Below are positions 38,484 through 46,297 of a stretch of DNA of 64,000 nucleotides, piece after piece; within the stretch, counting starts at the first letter, position 1, and each line of letters begins with the position of its first letter. The stretch comes from JACOMY01 sp046233115 (lineage in GTDB: Bacteria > Pseudomonadota > Alphaproteobacteria > Kiloniellales > JACOMY01). Under the pieces are notes generated by a model. That model was not told the DNA's origin and ran no database searches. It was given only the letters and a program-made list of their open reading frames with translations. Location: the NCBI GenBank assembly GCA_046233115.1, contig JBJXHM010000019.1, forward strand, positions 22,965-86,964. The letters run 5' to 3'. Position numbers and translations under genes: made by a program.

Positions 38484-40559
38484 TCAGTTGCCAAAGAGGC
38501 TCTTCACGCCTCCGACCGCGTCCTCAAGGCCCTGGCCCACGGCGCCGCCGACCGCGCCGACGCCGCTGCCGACCGCCTCGCCGATTGATTCCGCCGCGTC
38601 GGTGGCGTTCTCCAGCAGGTTGGAGGCAGCGGCACCGCCCTTCTGCGCCCAGCGCGCCACCAGCGAGGAGGTGCCGCCGCTGGCCTCGATGGTCTTCACC
38701 GCTGCCAGACAGGCCTCGGCCGGATTGCTCGCCTTGCGCAGCTCAATGTCGAGCAGGTCGCCCGCGAGCAGGGGCGGGAAGAGCACCATGCCCGCCGCCT
38801 CCGCCGCACTCAGCACCGTGCCGGTCGGATCGGGTAGGACCGTCGGATTGTCGATCGGCCCGGTGACCCGCACCGGCACCACCAGCGAGGAGAGGCTGAC
38901 GCCGCGTCCCTTGGTGTCGACATAGAGGTCCAGCCGCTCCTTCAGGATGTCGGTGGTGCCGGAGATGGTGCTGACGAAGTTGTCCCCGGCGATGGCGCTG
39001 GCCTCGCTGCGCGCCGTCCCGCCGTACCACATGAGGTCGCTGATCACGCAGGTGAGCTTGACCTCGTCGCTGCCGCCGAACAGAGGCGAGAAGATCTGCA
39101 GCAGGCCGTTGCCCATCATCGCCAGCATGGCCTGGCGCACCACCGTGTCGGACGAGGTCGCCCGGCTGCGGCCGCGCATGGAACTCACCATCGACCGCAG
39201 GTCCTCGCCCTCGCCCTTGAGGTCGACGCTGGCATCGAGATGGCCACGCAGCGGCAGGGCCAGCAGCGGCCCGTAGTCCAGCCCCTTGACGTTGCTCTCC
39301 AGTTCAAAGCGTGCCGGGGTCTGACGCCGGTTCAGTCGCAAGGTACCGTCGAAGCGGCCTCCGGCCAGGGTGAAGCTGAGCGGCGAGAAGGTGAGGTCGC
39401 GATCCTCCAACACCACCTTGGTCTTGAGGCCGCCAAGCTCGCTCCCATCGGGGAGAGCGAACTCGGCCACATCCAGATCGAGGTCGAGGTCAGCCAGTTC
39501 CATCAGGGACAGCGGCAAGGCCACGTCGGGGACGAGAGGCTGCCTGCCCGTCGTTGCCGGCAGAACCGCCCAGGGGCCGACCAGCAACTGGCCAGGCGCC
39601 AGCTTCTTGGCCGTCAGGCCGCCGCTCGCCTTGGGGCGCTCTCCGGTCAGTGCCAGGGTCAGCCGACCGGCAAGGTCGCTGTCGGCCAGGCGGAGCGACA
39701 GGTCGTTCAACTCGACCGCCTCGTGCCCAGCCTTCACCTTGACCTCCAGGTCCAGGGGACCGACGGCCGGCAGCGGTTGGCCGACCAGCGGCGCCAGCTT
39801 GTCCAGGCTCTTAGCCTTGAGGCTGAGCGCGAAGTGCAGTGCATTGCGGCCAGCGATACCGCCGTCGATGTTGAGGTCGGTATCGTCCAGATGGCCCTGC
39901 AGGAAGAAGGGAAAGCTCTCCTCGGTCAGCATCTGGCGCATGCTGCCGAGCTGGAAGAAGAGGTCGAAGTCGCCCCTCTCCAGGCTGCCCTTCATCTCGC
40001 CCGAGAGCGCTTCGTCCAGGCCGGCAGCGCCGGCGCTGAGACTCTCGATCGCGATGCGCTGCGCCGGCAGGCCGGGCGCCGGTTTGAAGTCCACGACCCC
40101 CTTCTCGACCGTGATCTCTTTGAAGGAGGGCAGGGTCTCGTCCGCGCGTTTCAGGGGGCCGCCGGACGCCACCTGCCAGTTGCTCTGGCCCTCCGCGTTG
40201 GTCTCCAGGTCCAGCACGGGCTCGATCACGGCCAGACGCTCGATCGCGATCTCGTTGCTCAGCAGCGGCAACAGGGAGAGCTCCACCTCCAGCCGCTTGA
40301 TCCGCGCCATCGGCTCCCTACCGGCCCAAGGCGCGTTGGCGAGGCTGACGTCCTCCATCACGATGGCGGGCGTCAGCGAGACATGCATCTTGACGTCTCC
40401 GGCGATCTCCAGCTTGCGCCCGGTCGCAGCCTCTGCCTGCTTCTCGATCATGGCCTTCAGGTCTTCGACCGGGAAGTTGGACAGGGCCACGTAGCCCGCC
40501 ACCAGCACGGCGATGACCAGGGCGAAGAGTCCGATCAGGAGCCACTTCAGAAGTCTCAT
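38484..40559 (-). CDS. AsmA family protein
   Basis: 691-aa AsmA-like protein: one N-terminal transmembrane helix (residues about 4-27) followed by a large periplasmic domain of repeating beta strands. Typical motifs are LEIAGDVKMHVSLTPAIVMEDVSLANAPWAG near the start and the C-terminal LDLYVDTKGRGVSLSSLVVPVRVTGPIDNPTVLPD. AsmA/YhdP/TamB-like proteins form hydrophobic grooves that carry phospholipid between inner and outer membranes. The C-terminal tail is Gly/Ala/Val-rich (EAVGSGVGAVGGAVGQGLEDAV), likely an amphipathic helix. ATP12 follows 46 bases downstream. Confidence 0.87.
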   Translation of the reverse strand: MRLLKWLLIGLFALVIAVLVAGYVALSNFPVEDLKAMIEKQAEAATGRKLEIAGDVKMHVSLTPAIVMEDVSLANAPWAGREPMARIKRLEVELSLLPLLSNEIAIERLAVIEPVLDLETNAEGQSNWQVASGGPLKRADETLPSFKEITVEKGVVDFKPAPGLPAQRIAIESLSAGAAGLDEALSGEMKGSLERGDFDLFFQLGSMRQMLTEESFPFFLQGHLDDTDLNIDGGIAGRNALHFALSLKAKSLDKLAPLVGQPLPAVGPLDLEVKVKAGHEAVELNDLSLRLADSDLAGRLTLALTGERPKASGGLTAKKLAPGQLLVGPWAVLPATTGRQPLVPDVALPLSLMELADLDLDLDVAEFALPDGSELGGLKTKVVLEDRDLTFSPLSFTLAGGRFDGTLRLNRRQTPARFELESNVKGLDYGPLLALPLRGHLDASVDLKGEGEDLRSMVSSMRGRSRATSSDTVVRQAMLAMMGNGLLQIFSPLFGGSDEVKLTCVISDLMWYGGTARSEASAIAGDNFVSTISGTTDILKERLDLYVDTKGRGVSLSSLVVPVRVTGPIDNPTVLPDPTGTVLSAAEAAGMVLFPPLLAGDLLDIELRKASNPAEACLAAVKTIEASGGTSSLVARWAQKGGAAASNLLENATDAAESIGEAVGSGVGAVGGAVGQGLEDAVGGVKSLFGN

Positions 40560-40671
40560 CAGACCCTCTTTCCTCCTCCGCGAAGCCGGTCACCAGCGCC
40601 CTGCCAGGATAGGTTCTCCAGGATAGGTCCTTTTGTGTCGCGACGGCAGGCCCTTGCCGCCCTTGTCCCTT

Positions 40672-41667
40672 CTACGCGCCGCGCGCCTCGAGCTGGACCA
40701 GCGCACCGTCGGTGCGGTCTAGCTTCAGGCCCAGTGCCTGGCAGGCCTCGACGAAGGCCAGCGGCGGCGGCGCGACGACGCGTAGGGTCGTCCCTTCGTC
40801 GGGATGTGGCACCGCCAGTTCCGCAGCGTGTAGCATGAGCAGCGGCGGCACGCCCTCTAGCTGTTTCGTCGCGCCGTACTTCCTGTCGCCGAGGATGGGA
40901 TGGCCGATGGCGGCGAGATGCACGCGGATCTGGTGGGTCCGCCCGGTGAGCGGTGCCAACACCAAGAGGCTGGCGCGCCGCCCGGCGAAGTCAGCCACGG
41001 CATAGAGCGTCTCCGCCGGATGCCCCTCAGTATCCTGGCCGACCTTCTCCCTGCCCTCCTCGCCCTGCTGCTTGGCGAGCGGCAAGTCGATCTTGCCGGC
41101 GCGCCGCTTCGGCAGGCCTTCTACCAGGGCGAAGTAGAGCTTGCGGGCCGAGCGCTCCTCGAAGGCCTTCGCCAGGCTACGCGCCGCCGAGGCCCGCTTG
41201 GCCAGCACCAGGGCGCCGCTGGTGTCGCGGTCCAGCCGGTGCACCAGGCGCGGCACCGGCGCTCCGTCCGGCACCAGCCCGGCCGCCAGGCGGTCGATCG
41301 ACTGACGCTGTCCAGTGCCGCCCTGCACCGCGAGCCCGGCCGGCTTGTTCAGAGCCAAGACCCAGTCGTCCTCGAATATCACGGCCTCGCGCAGACGCGC
41401 GACGGCGGCCGGATCGAGGCGCACTGCCGTGCCTTCGGGCGCGGTGGCAGCCTCCTGGAACTGCGGTGGCAGGCGCACCTGCTGGCCCTCGGCGAGGCGC
41501 AGGTCGGCTTTGGCACGGCTGCCGTCGACGCGGATCTGCCCGCTGCGCAACAGCCGCTGGACCAAGGACTGCGGCACGCCGGGAAAGCTTTTGCGCAGCC
41601 AGCGGTCCAGGCGCTGTCCCGCGCCCTCCGCATCCACTGCCAGAAGCTGTTGTGCCTTCGCACTCAT
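40672..41667 (-). CDS. RluC/RluD-family 23S rRNA pseudouridine synthase
   Basis: 331-aa RluA-superfamily pseudouridine synthase. An N-terminal S4 RNA-binding domain (about residues 12-75, GQRLDRWLRKSFPGVPQSLVQRLLRSGQIRVDG) precedes the catalytic domain with the RluA motif HRLDRDTSGALVLAK holding the catalytic Asp. PLTGRTHQIRVHLAAIGHPILGD follows. The S4 domain and length fit RluC (23S positions 955/2504/2580 in E. coli), but RluD cannot be excluded. ATG at 41667 is 7 bases after AAGGAAGG. crcB lies just upstream on the same strand, a neighbourhood common in Alphaproteobacteria. Confidence 0.9.
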   Translation of the reverse strand: MSAKAQQLLAVDAEGAGQRLDRWLRKSFPGVPQSLVQRLLRSGQIRVDGSRAKADLRLAEGQQVRLPPQFQEAATAPEGTAVRLDPAAVARLREAVIFEDDWVLALNKPAGLAVQGGTGQRQSIDRLAAGLVPDGAPVPRLVHRLDRDTSGALVLAKRASAARSLAKAFEERSARKLYFALVEGLPKRRAGKIDLPLAKQQGEEGREKVGQDTEGHPAETLYAVADFAGRRASLLVLAPLTGRTHQIRVHLAAIGHPILGDRKYGATKQLEGVPPLLMLHAAELAVPHPDEGTTLRVVAPPPLAFVEACQALGLKLDRTDGALVQLEARGA

Positions 41668-41727
41668 CACCGGTCCTTCCTTCTACGCCAGACGGCGCCA
41701 CACCTCACTTCCGGGGTTATAGCAGGA

Positions 41728-42117
41728 TTAGACCGAAGGCCGTAGCAGCCACAGCATCAGGAAGACGCCCCCGACGCAGAGCACCACCGAGGAGACGGCA
41801 TAGAGCAGCGCCAGCAGGTGCTCGTTGCGCTCGAACAGCAGCACGACCTCCAGCGAGAAGGTCGAGAAGGTGGTGAAGCCGCCGAGCAGCCCGGTGGTGA
41901 GAAAGGACCGGATATGGGGATCGCGCAGGTCGTAGCGCAGCAGCAGGGCGATGAAGGTCCCCATCAAGAGCGCACCCAGGATGTTCGCGGCAAAGGTGCC
42001 CCAGGGAAAGCCGGTGCCCAGCCAGCGCGTGATCACCGCCCCCAGCAGGTAGCGAAAGCCGGCACCGATGGCGCCACCGGCTGCAACCGCCGCCAGGGTT
42101 ACCAGGTGAATATGCAT
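41728..42117 (-). CDS. crcB: fluoride efflux transporter CrcB (Fluc)
   Basis: 129-aa four-helix protein of the Fluc/CrcB family, which works as a dual-topology dimer exporting fluoride from the cytoplasm. Signatures: GGAIGAGFRYLLG near the start, TFAANILGALLMG, and GLLGGFTTFSTFSLE with the central sodium/fluoride-pathway residues. Length is normal. No fluoride riboswitch-like sequence was found in the 115 bases upstream. rluC-like gene follows 60 bases downstream. Confidence 0.94.
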   Translation of the reverse strand: MHIHLVTLAAVAAGGAIGAGFRYLLGAVITRWLGTGFPWGTFAANILGALLMGTFIALLLRYDLRDPHIRSFLTTGLLGGFTTFSTFSLEVVLLFERNEHLLALLYAVSSVVLCVGGVFLMLWLLRPSV

Positions 42118-42232
42118 CGCGCTGCCGTCCCCCGCTCCTGCCGTGAAGGTGACCCGATCTCAGCACGGCCACGGCGGTCCCTGCCAGGGGGCGCGGCCGC
42201 GCACCCCGCCCGCGCCAGGCTGGGCAGCGCCC

Positions 42233-42901
42233 TCAGGTCTCCGCCCAGAGCCGCAGCAGGTTGTTGCGCACCTGCCCGAAGGCCTGGTCGTGCTCGTGTT
42301 TCGGATCGTTGCCGGTCACCGCCCGGTGGAGCTGGCCGAGCTGCTGCATCAGCTCGCGATGCTCGATCGAACGGACCAGCGACTGGATCCAGCCGATCAA
42401 CGAGACCCGCTGGCCGCGGGTGATGGTCTCCACCCGGTGGGGCATGTTGGAGGGATAGCAGATCAGCGTACCAGCCGGCTCCTTGATCACCAGCTCGCCG
42501 TAGGAGGTGCGGACATGGAACTCGCCGCCCTCGTACTCCGCGGGCTCGCTCAGGAACACGGTGAGCGAGAGGTCGGTCCGGATCGGTATCGTCGAGCCCA
42601 GCCCGCCCATCACCGCTGCATCGCTGTGGAAGTGATAGAACATGCCCGGCTCGTAGCGGTTGAAGGCGACCGAGAAGTTGAGCGGCAGGGCGAAGGAGAC
42701 GAACTCCTGATTGGCCAGCAGCCGGCGATGCATCTCGTCCAGCAGCGGCCGCACCGCCGGGTTGGCCCCGGTAAGCTGCCGGTTCTGCTTGAGCGAGGGA
42801 TTGCCGGAGACGGTACCGTCCTCCGGCGGCAGGCTGTCGATGCGCTGGCGAAGCGCACGGACCTCGTCCGCCTGCAGGAAGTTGGGAACGCGGAGCAGCA
42901 T
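42233..42901 (-). CDS. PKHD-type Fe(II)/2-oxoglutarate hydroxylase (PiuC/YbiX-like)
   Basis: 222-aa member of the prolyl-4-hydroxylase/PKHD family. The iron-binding His-x-Asp is in FYHFHSDAAVMGG, the distal His in YPSNMPHRVETITRGQR, and Arg of that segment is placed to bind 2-oxoglutarate. The core EYEGGEFHVRTSYGELVIKEPAGTLICYPS is typical of the PiuC/YbiX branch, often linked with iron uptake. ATG at 42901 with GAGGAAGG upstream; a longer frame from 43021 has a low-complexity leader. Divergent from the TetR gene. No siderophore receptor is nearby, so the substrate is unknown. Confidence 0.87.
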   Translation of the reverse strand: MLLRVPNFLQADEVRALRQRIDSLPPEDGTVSGNPSLKQNRQLTGANPAVRPLLDEMHRRLLANQEFVSFALPLNFSVAFNRYEPGMFYHFHSDAAVMGGLGSTIPIRTDLSLTVFLSEPAEYEGGEFHVRTSYGELVIKEPAGTLICYPSNMPHRVETITRGQRVSLIGWIQSLVRSIEHRELMQQLGQLHRAVTGNDPKHEHDQAFGQVRNNLLRLWAET

Positions 42902-43033
42902 GTCGAAGGCCCTTCCTCTTCTGCGTGCGCCGATATCACCGCCGCGGCGCCGAGCTGCCTTCCAGATAACAAAAGCCCCCCCGAGTCCTCCGCAGCAACT
43001 TGACAGCCCGCCACTGTGCAATCCAATGTGAAC

Positions 43034-43049
43034 ATGAATTCGGATTCAT
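43034..43049. promoter_or_regulatory. candidate TetR operator palindrome
   Basis: ATGAAT (43034-43039), TCGG, ATTCAT (43044-43049): a perfect 6-4-6 inverted repeat in an AT-rich patch of the 250-base divergent gap between the dioxygenase and TetR genes. It is 103 bases before the TetR start, a normal place for autoregulation. ATCCAA (43021) and TTGGAT (43051) flank it but are not centred on the same axis. Confidence 0.5.
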
Positions 43050-43151
43050 TTTGGATTTGTCTCCCATGTCCAGCGCGATGGCGACCCTTTCCTTGAAGAC
43101 CCACTCCCTAGAGATCGGGACCAGCCAGAGCGGCTGCGCGCAGGGCCGGCG

Positions 43152-43775
43152 ATGAGCCCACGTGCGGAACAGAAGCGGGCCGCGCTGCTGAAGGCGGCCC
43201 GCCGACTGGTAACCGAGGGCGGCTTCCGCGACCTGCAGATGAACAGCGTCGCCGCAGCCGCCGGCGTGGCGGTGGGCACCATCTATCGCTACTTCCCCTC
43301 CAAGGCGGAGCTCTGTGCCGAGCTGGTCGCCAGGGTCTCGCAACGCGAGGTCGACGTGCTGCGCGAGATCGCGCGCTCAGAAGGCCCCGCCGCCGAACGC
43401 CTAGAGGACGCGGTGCGCAGCTTCGCCGCCCGCGCCTTCCGCTCTGGCCGGCTCGCCTACGCCATGATCGCCGAACCGGTCGATCCAGAGGTCGAGGACA
43501 CCCGCCTCTCCTACCGCAGCCTGATCGGTGGAATCTTCAAGGCGCTGCTGGTCGAAGGGATGGGCGACGGCAGCCTGGACGCCGCCGACCCCGACACCGC
43601 CAGCGCCTGCATCACCGGCGCCTGCATGGAGGGCGTGATCGGCCCGACCTCGCCGGGGCAGGAAGCCTCGGCGGCGGAGATCGCGGCCGCGGTGGCACAG
43701 ATCGGCCGCTTCTGCCTGCAGGGCGTGGCAGCCCCGGCATCAATCAAGAACGAGCGCGAGGAGACCCCGACGTGA
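43152..43775 (+). CDS. TetR/AcrR family transcriptional regulator
   Basis: 207 aa. N-terminal helix-turn-helix: ALLKAARRLVTEGGFRDLQMNSVAAAAGVAVGTIYRYFPSKAEL covers about residues 10-53, with the recognition helix ending in the usual TIYRYF. The C-terminal ligand domain is all-helical. Its stop overlaps the GTG start of an AidB-like acyl-CoA dehydrogenase, so it probably represses that gene and itself in response to an acyl-CoA or similar ligand. The palindrome at 43034 is a candidate operator. Confidence 0.92.
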   Translation: MSPRAEQKRAALLKAARRLVTEGGFRDLQMNSVAAAAGVAVGTIYRYFPSKAELCAELVARVSQREVDVLREIARSEGPAAERLEDAVRSFAARAFRSGRLAYAMIAEPVDPEVEDTRLSYRSLIGGIFKALLVEGMGDGSLDAADPDTASACITGACMEGVIGPTSPGQEASAAEIAAAVAQIGRFCLQGVAAPASIKNEREETPT

Positions 43776-45421
43776 CCGCAGTCAGCCATGCAACCCACGA
43801 GGTCTACAACCAGGCCGGCGACCTGGTGGACTACAATCCCTTCCGCGGCGATCGCGCCCTGACGGCGGCGGTGACGGCCTTCGGCGCCGGCTGGGCCGAG
43901 GAGAAGATTGACCGCGCGGCGCAGGTCGTGGGCTCAGCCGAGGTGCAGACCCTGGCGCGCCAGGCCAACAAGGTGACGCCGGAGCTGGTCAGCCACGACC
44001 GCTTCGGGAACCGTGTCGACCAGGTCGAGTTCCACCCGGCCTGGCACCGTCTGATGCAGCTCTGCTTCGAGAGCGAGACCCACTCACTGGCCTGGACCGC
44101 CAAGCGGCCGGGCGCGCAGGTCGCCCGCGCCGCCCTCTCCTACCTCTGGAACCAGGGCGAGAACGGCGTCTGCTGTCCCATGGGCATGACCTTCGCCTCG
44201 GTCGCCGCCCTCCGGCATGCGCCCGAGGTCTCGGACTACTGGCTGCCGCAGATCCTACGCAACGGCTATGACCCCCGGCCGCTGCCGGCGGAGCGCAAGA
44301 AGGCAATCACCGTCGGCATGGCGATGACCGAGAAGCAGGGCGGCTCCGACCTCCGGCAGACCCAGACCACGGCCCGCCCGGCTGGCACGGCGCGCGGCGT
44401 GGGTGCCACCTACCTGCTGACCGGGCACAAGTGGTTCTTCTCGGTGCCGCAGTCCGACGTCTTCCTCACCCTGGCCCAGACCGATGCCGGCGTCTCCTGC
44501 TTCCTGGCCCGCGGCTGGCTGGAGGACGGCAGCCGCAACCGCCTGCAGGTGCAGCGCCTGAAGGACAAGTGCGGGAACAAGTCGAACGCCTCCTCCGAGG
44601 TCGAGTTCCGCGACCTGGAGGCGGTGCTGATCGGCGAGGAGGGCCGCGGCATACGCGCCATCATCGAGATGGCGCACCTGACCCGGCTAGACTTCGCGGT
44701 GGGCTCGGCCGGCCTGATGCGCCAAGCTCTCACGCAGGCGATTCACCACACCAGCAACCGCAGCGCCTTCCAGAAGCGCCTGGCCGACCAGCCGATCATG
44801 CGCGCCGTGCTCGCCGACCTGGCGGCCGAGAGCGAGGCCATGCTCTGGATGACCCTTCGGCTGGCCCGGACCCTGGACGAGGAGGCCGACGAGCAGGAGA
44901 TCCTGCTCGGCCGCATCGCCACCCCCATGGCCAAGTACTGGGCCTGCAAGCGGGCGCCCAACTTCGTGGTCGAGGCGCTGGAGTGCCACGGCGGCAATGG
45001 CTTCATCGAGAACCACCTGATGGCCCGGCTCTACCGCGAGGCACCGCTCAACGGCATCTGGGAGGGCACCGGCAACGTCATCTGCCTGGACGTCCTCCGC
45101 TCGGTCCAGCGGGTGCCGGAGAGCGTCGACGCCTTCCTGGCCGAGGTCGCGCTGGCACCGCAGGAAGCACGCCTCGCGCGCCTGCTGGCGGCGCTGGAGC
45201 CGGCGCTGCGCGCGCTGCCACAGAACGAGGCCTCGGCGCGTTGGGTGGTCGAGCGCATGGCGCTGGCGCTACAGGCGAGCCTGCTGCTACGCCATGCACC
45301 CAGCGCTGTCGCGGAGCATTTTCTGGAGACCCGCCTGGGCGGTGACTGGACCGGCCACTACGGCGCCGGTCGCTCGGACGCGCGGGCCGAGGCCGTGGTC
45401 GAGGCGGCGCGCATCGCCTGA
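43772..45421 (+). CDS. AidB-like acyl-CoA dehydrogenase family flavoprotein
   Basis: 549-aa acyl-CoA dehydrogenase homologue of the AidB branch. Features: long N-terminal region (EVYNQAGDLVDYNPFRGDRAL), MAMTEKQGGSDLRQTQTTA at the flavin-binding site, TGHKWFFSVPQSDVFLTLAQ, and ALECHGGNGFIENHLMARLYREAPLNGIWEGTGNVICLD near the C-terminus. The last carries the AidB-type segment around the usual catalytic position. E. coli AidB is induced in the adaptive response to alkylation and binds DNA; many homologues probably oxidise acyl-CoAs. GTG start at 43772 overlaps the TetR stop (GTGA) and follows GAGGAG, so it is co-translated with the regulator. An ada-type gene is not in the window. Confidence 0.9.
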   Translation: MTAVSHATHEVYNQAGDLVDYNPFRGDRALTAAVTAFGAGWAEEKIDRAAQVVGSAEVQTLARQANKVTPELVSHDRFGNRVDQVEFHPAWHRLMQLCFESETHSLAWTAKRPGAQVARAALSYLWNQGENGVCCPMGMTFASVAALRHAPEVSDYWLPQILRNGYDPRPLPAERKKAITVGMAMTEKQGGSDLRQTQTTARPAGTARGVGATYLLTGHKWFFSVPQSDVFLTLAQTDAGVSCFLARGWLEDGSRNRLQVQRLKDKCGNKSNASSEVEFRDLEAVLIGEEGRGIRAIIEMAHLTRLDFAVGSAGLMRQALTQAIHHTSNRSAFQKRLADQPIMRAVLADLAAESEAMLWMTLRLARTLDEEADEQEILLGRIATPMAKYWACKRAPNFVVEALECHGGNGFIENHLMARLYREAPLNGIWEGTGNVICLDVLRSVQRVPESVDAFLAEVALAPQEARLARLLAALEPALRALPQNEASARWVVERMALALQASLLLRHAPSAVAEHFLETRLGGDWTGHYGAGRSDARAEAVVEAARIA

Positions 45422-45426
45422 ATGAA

Positions 45427-45463
45427 GAGCGGGCGGCGCCTCCCGAGGAAGCGCCGCCCGCTC
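45427..45463. terminator. bidirectional hairpin between convergent genes
   Basis: GAGCGGGCGGCGC (45427-45439) pairs perfectly with GCGCCGCCCGCTC (45451-45463), a 13-bp stem with an 11-base loop. It starts 6 bases after the AidB-like stop and ends 22 bases before the stop of the opposing gene. There is no clear T tract, but position and stem strength support shared termination. Confidence 0.65.
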
Positions 45464-45484
45464 ATTCAGAACTGGCTTCGAAAA

Positions 45485-46162
45485 TCAGGCTGCCTTCTGC
45501 TCGCCGGCGCCGTGCAGCCAGGAAAGGCAGTGCGACACGTCCATCTGATAGACGCCGATGCGGCCCAGCTCCATCATCGATTCTTCGCTGGCGTTGGAGA
45601 TGGCGTCGCTGATCAGCACCACGCGGAAGTCGCGGGCACCGCCCTCGTAGATCGTAGCCCGGCCGCTGGTGGTGAAGTTGAAGCCGCAGATGACCAACGT
45701 GTTGACGCCCAGGCCGCGCAGGTGGGCCTCCAGGCCGGTCCCGTGGAAGGCACCCCAGCGAGGCCGGTACATGGCCCACTCCCTGGGACCGAGTTCCTGG
45801 AATTCGCCGGCCAGCAAAGCCTCGTGCGCCAGGCGCGGGGCATCCTTGGGCGCGATGTCGGCAGCCAGCTCGGCACCCTTGGTGCCGGGCATCAGCACGC
45901 GCAGACCTTCCTCGACCATCTGGCGCCGGCAGATGTCCACGTTGGACCCGTCGGGGCGATAGAGGCGCACGCAGTGCACGATAGGCAGCTCGAAGTCGCG
46001 GAAGCCCTTCACCAGGTGCTGGACCTGCGCGCGAACGGCCTGCATGCCCTTCGTCCTGAGGGGCGAGTCTGGTTGTAAGAAGTCCACCTGCGCGTTGATC
46101 GTCAACAAGGCGGCATGCCCGCGTTGGGGTGCCGTATAATCCCGTGTCAGACCAGATTCCAT
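45485..46162 (-). CDS. isochorismatase-fold protein lacking the catalytic triad
   Basis: 225-aa member of the isochorismatase/cysteine-hydrolase superfamily by fold pattern: ALLTINAQVDF (strand 1), YRPRWGAFHGTGLEAHLRGLGVNTLVICG, FNFTTSGRATIYEGGARDFRVVLISDAIS. The superfamily normally uses Asp, Lys and Cys. Here Asn23 stands at the Asp position (INAQ for IDMQ), Arg133 at the Lys position (YRPRWGAF for xKPRWGAF) and Ser166 at the Cys position. All three are therefore replaced while the scaffold is intact, suggesting a pseudoenzyme or altered chemistry. ATG at 46162 is 5 bases after AAAGGAG; the longer frame from 46267 is rejected. A strong palindrome lies about 53 bases upstream. Confidence 0.82.
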   Translation of the reverse strand: MESGLTRDYTAPQRGHAALLTINAQVDFLQPDSPLRTKGMQAVRAQVQHLVKGFRDFELPIVHCVRLYRPDGSNVDICRRQMVEEGLRVLMPGTKGAELAADIAPKDAPRLAHEALLAGEFQELGPREWAMYRPRWGAFHGTGLEAHLRGLGVNTLVICGFNFTTSGRATIYEGGARDFRVVLISDAISNASEESMMELGRIGVYQMDVSHCLSWLHGAGEQKAA

Positions 46163-46214
46163 GGTGGCTCCTTTGCGGATCGGTGTGAGAGGACCGATGA
46201 CAGGAATACGCCAT

Positions 46215-46232
46215 ACTTGTATGGCTACAAGT
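46215..46232. promoter_or_regulatory. perfect 7-4-7 palindrome upstream of isochorismatase-like gene
   Basis: ACTTGTA (46215-46221), TGGC, TACAAGT (46226-46232). On the minus strand, TTGTAG within it followed 16 bases later by TATTCC resembles a weak sigma-70 promoter, so a repressor bound here would cover the -35 region. The TTGTA..TACAA core resembles operators of GntR-family regulators. No regulator gene of that type is adjacent. Confidence 0.5.
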
Positions 46233-46297
46233 GAAGCCCTCTCATGGCAGCCTCGCTCTCGCTGCAAGACGCTGGCTTTTGGCGCACGAATGAAACT

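Noticed and set aside
42118..42232. Possible fluoride riboswitch upstream of crcB
   Set aside because: None of the conserved crcB-motif segments could be found in the 115 bases upstream on the minus strand.
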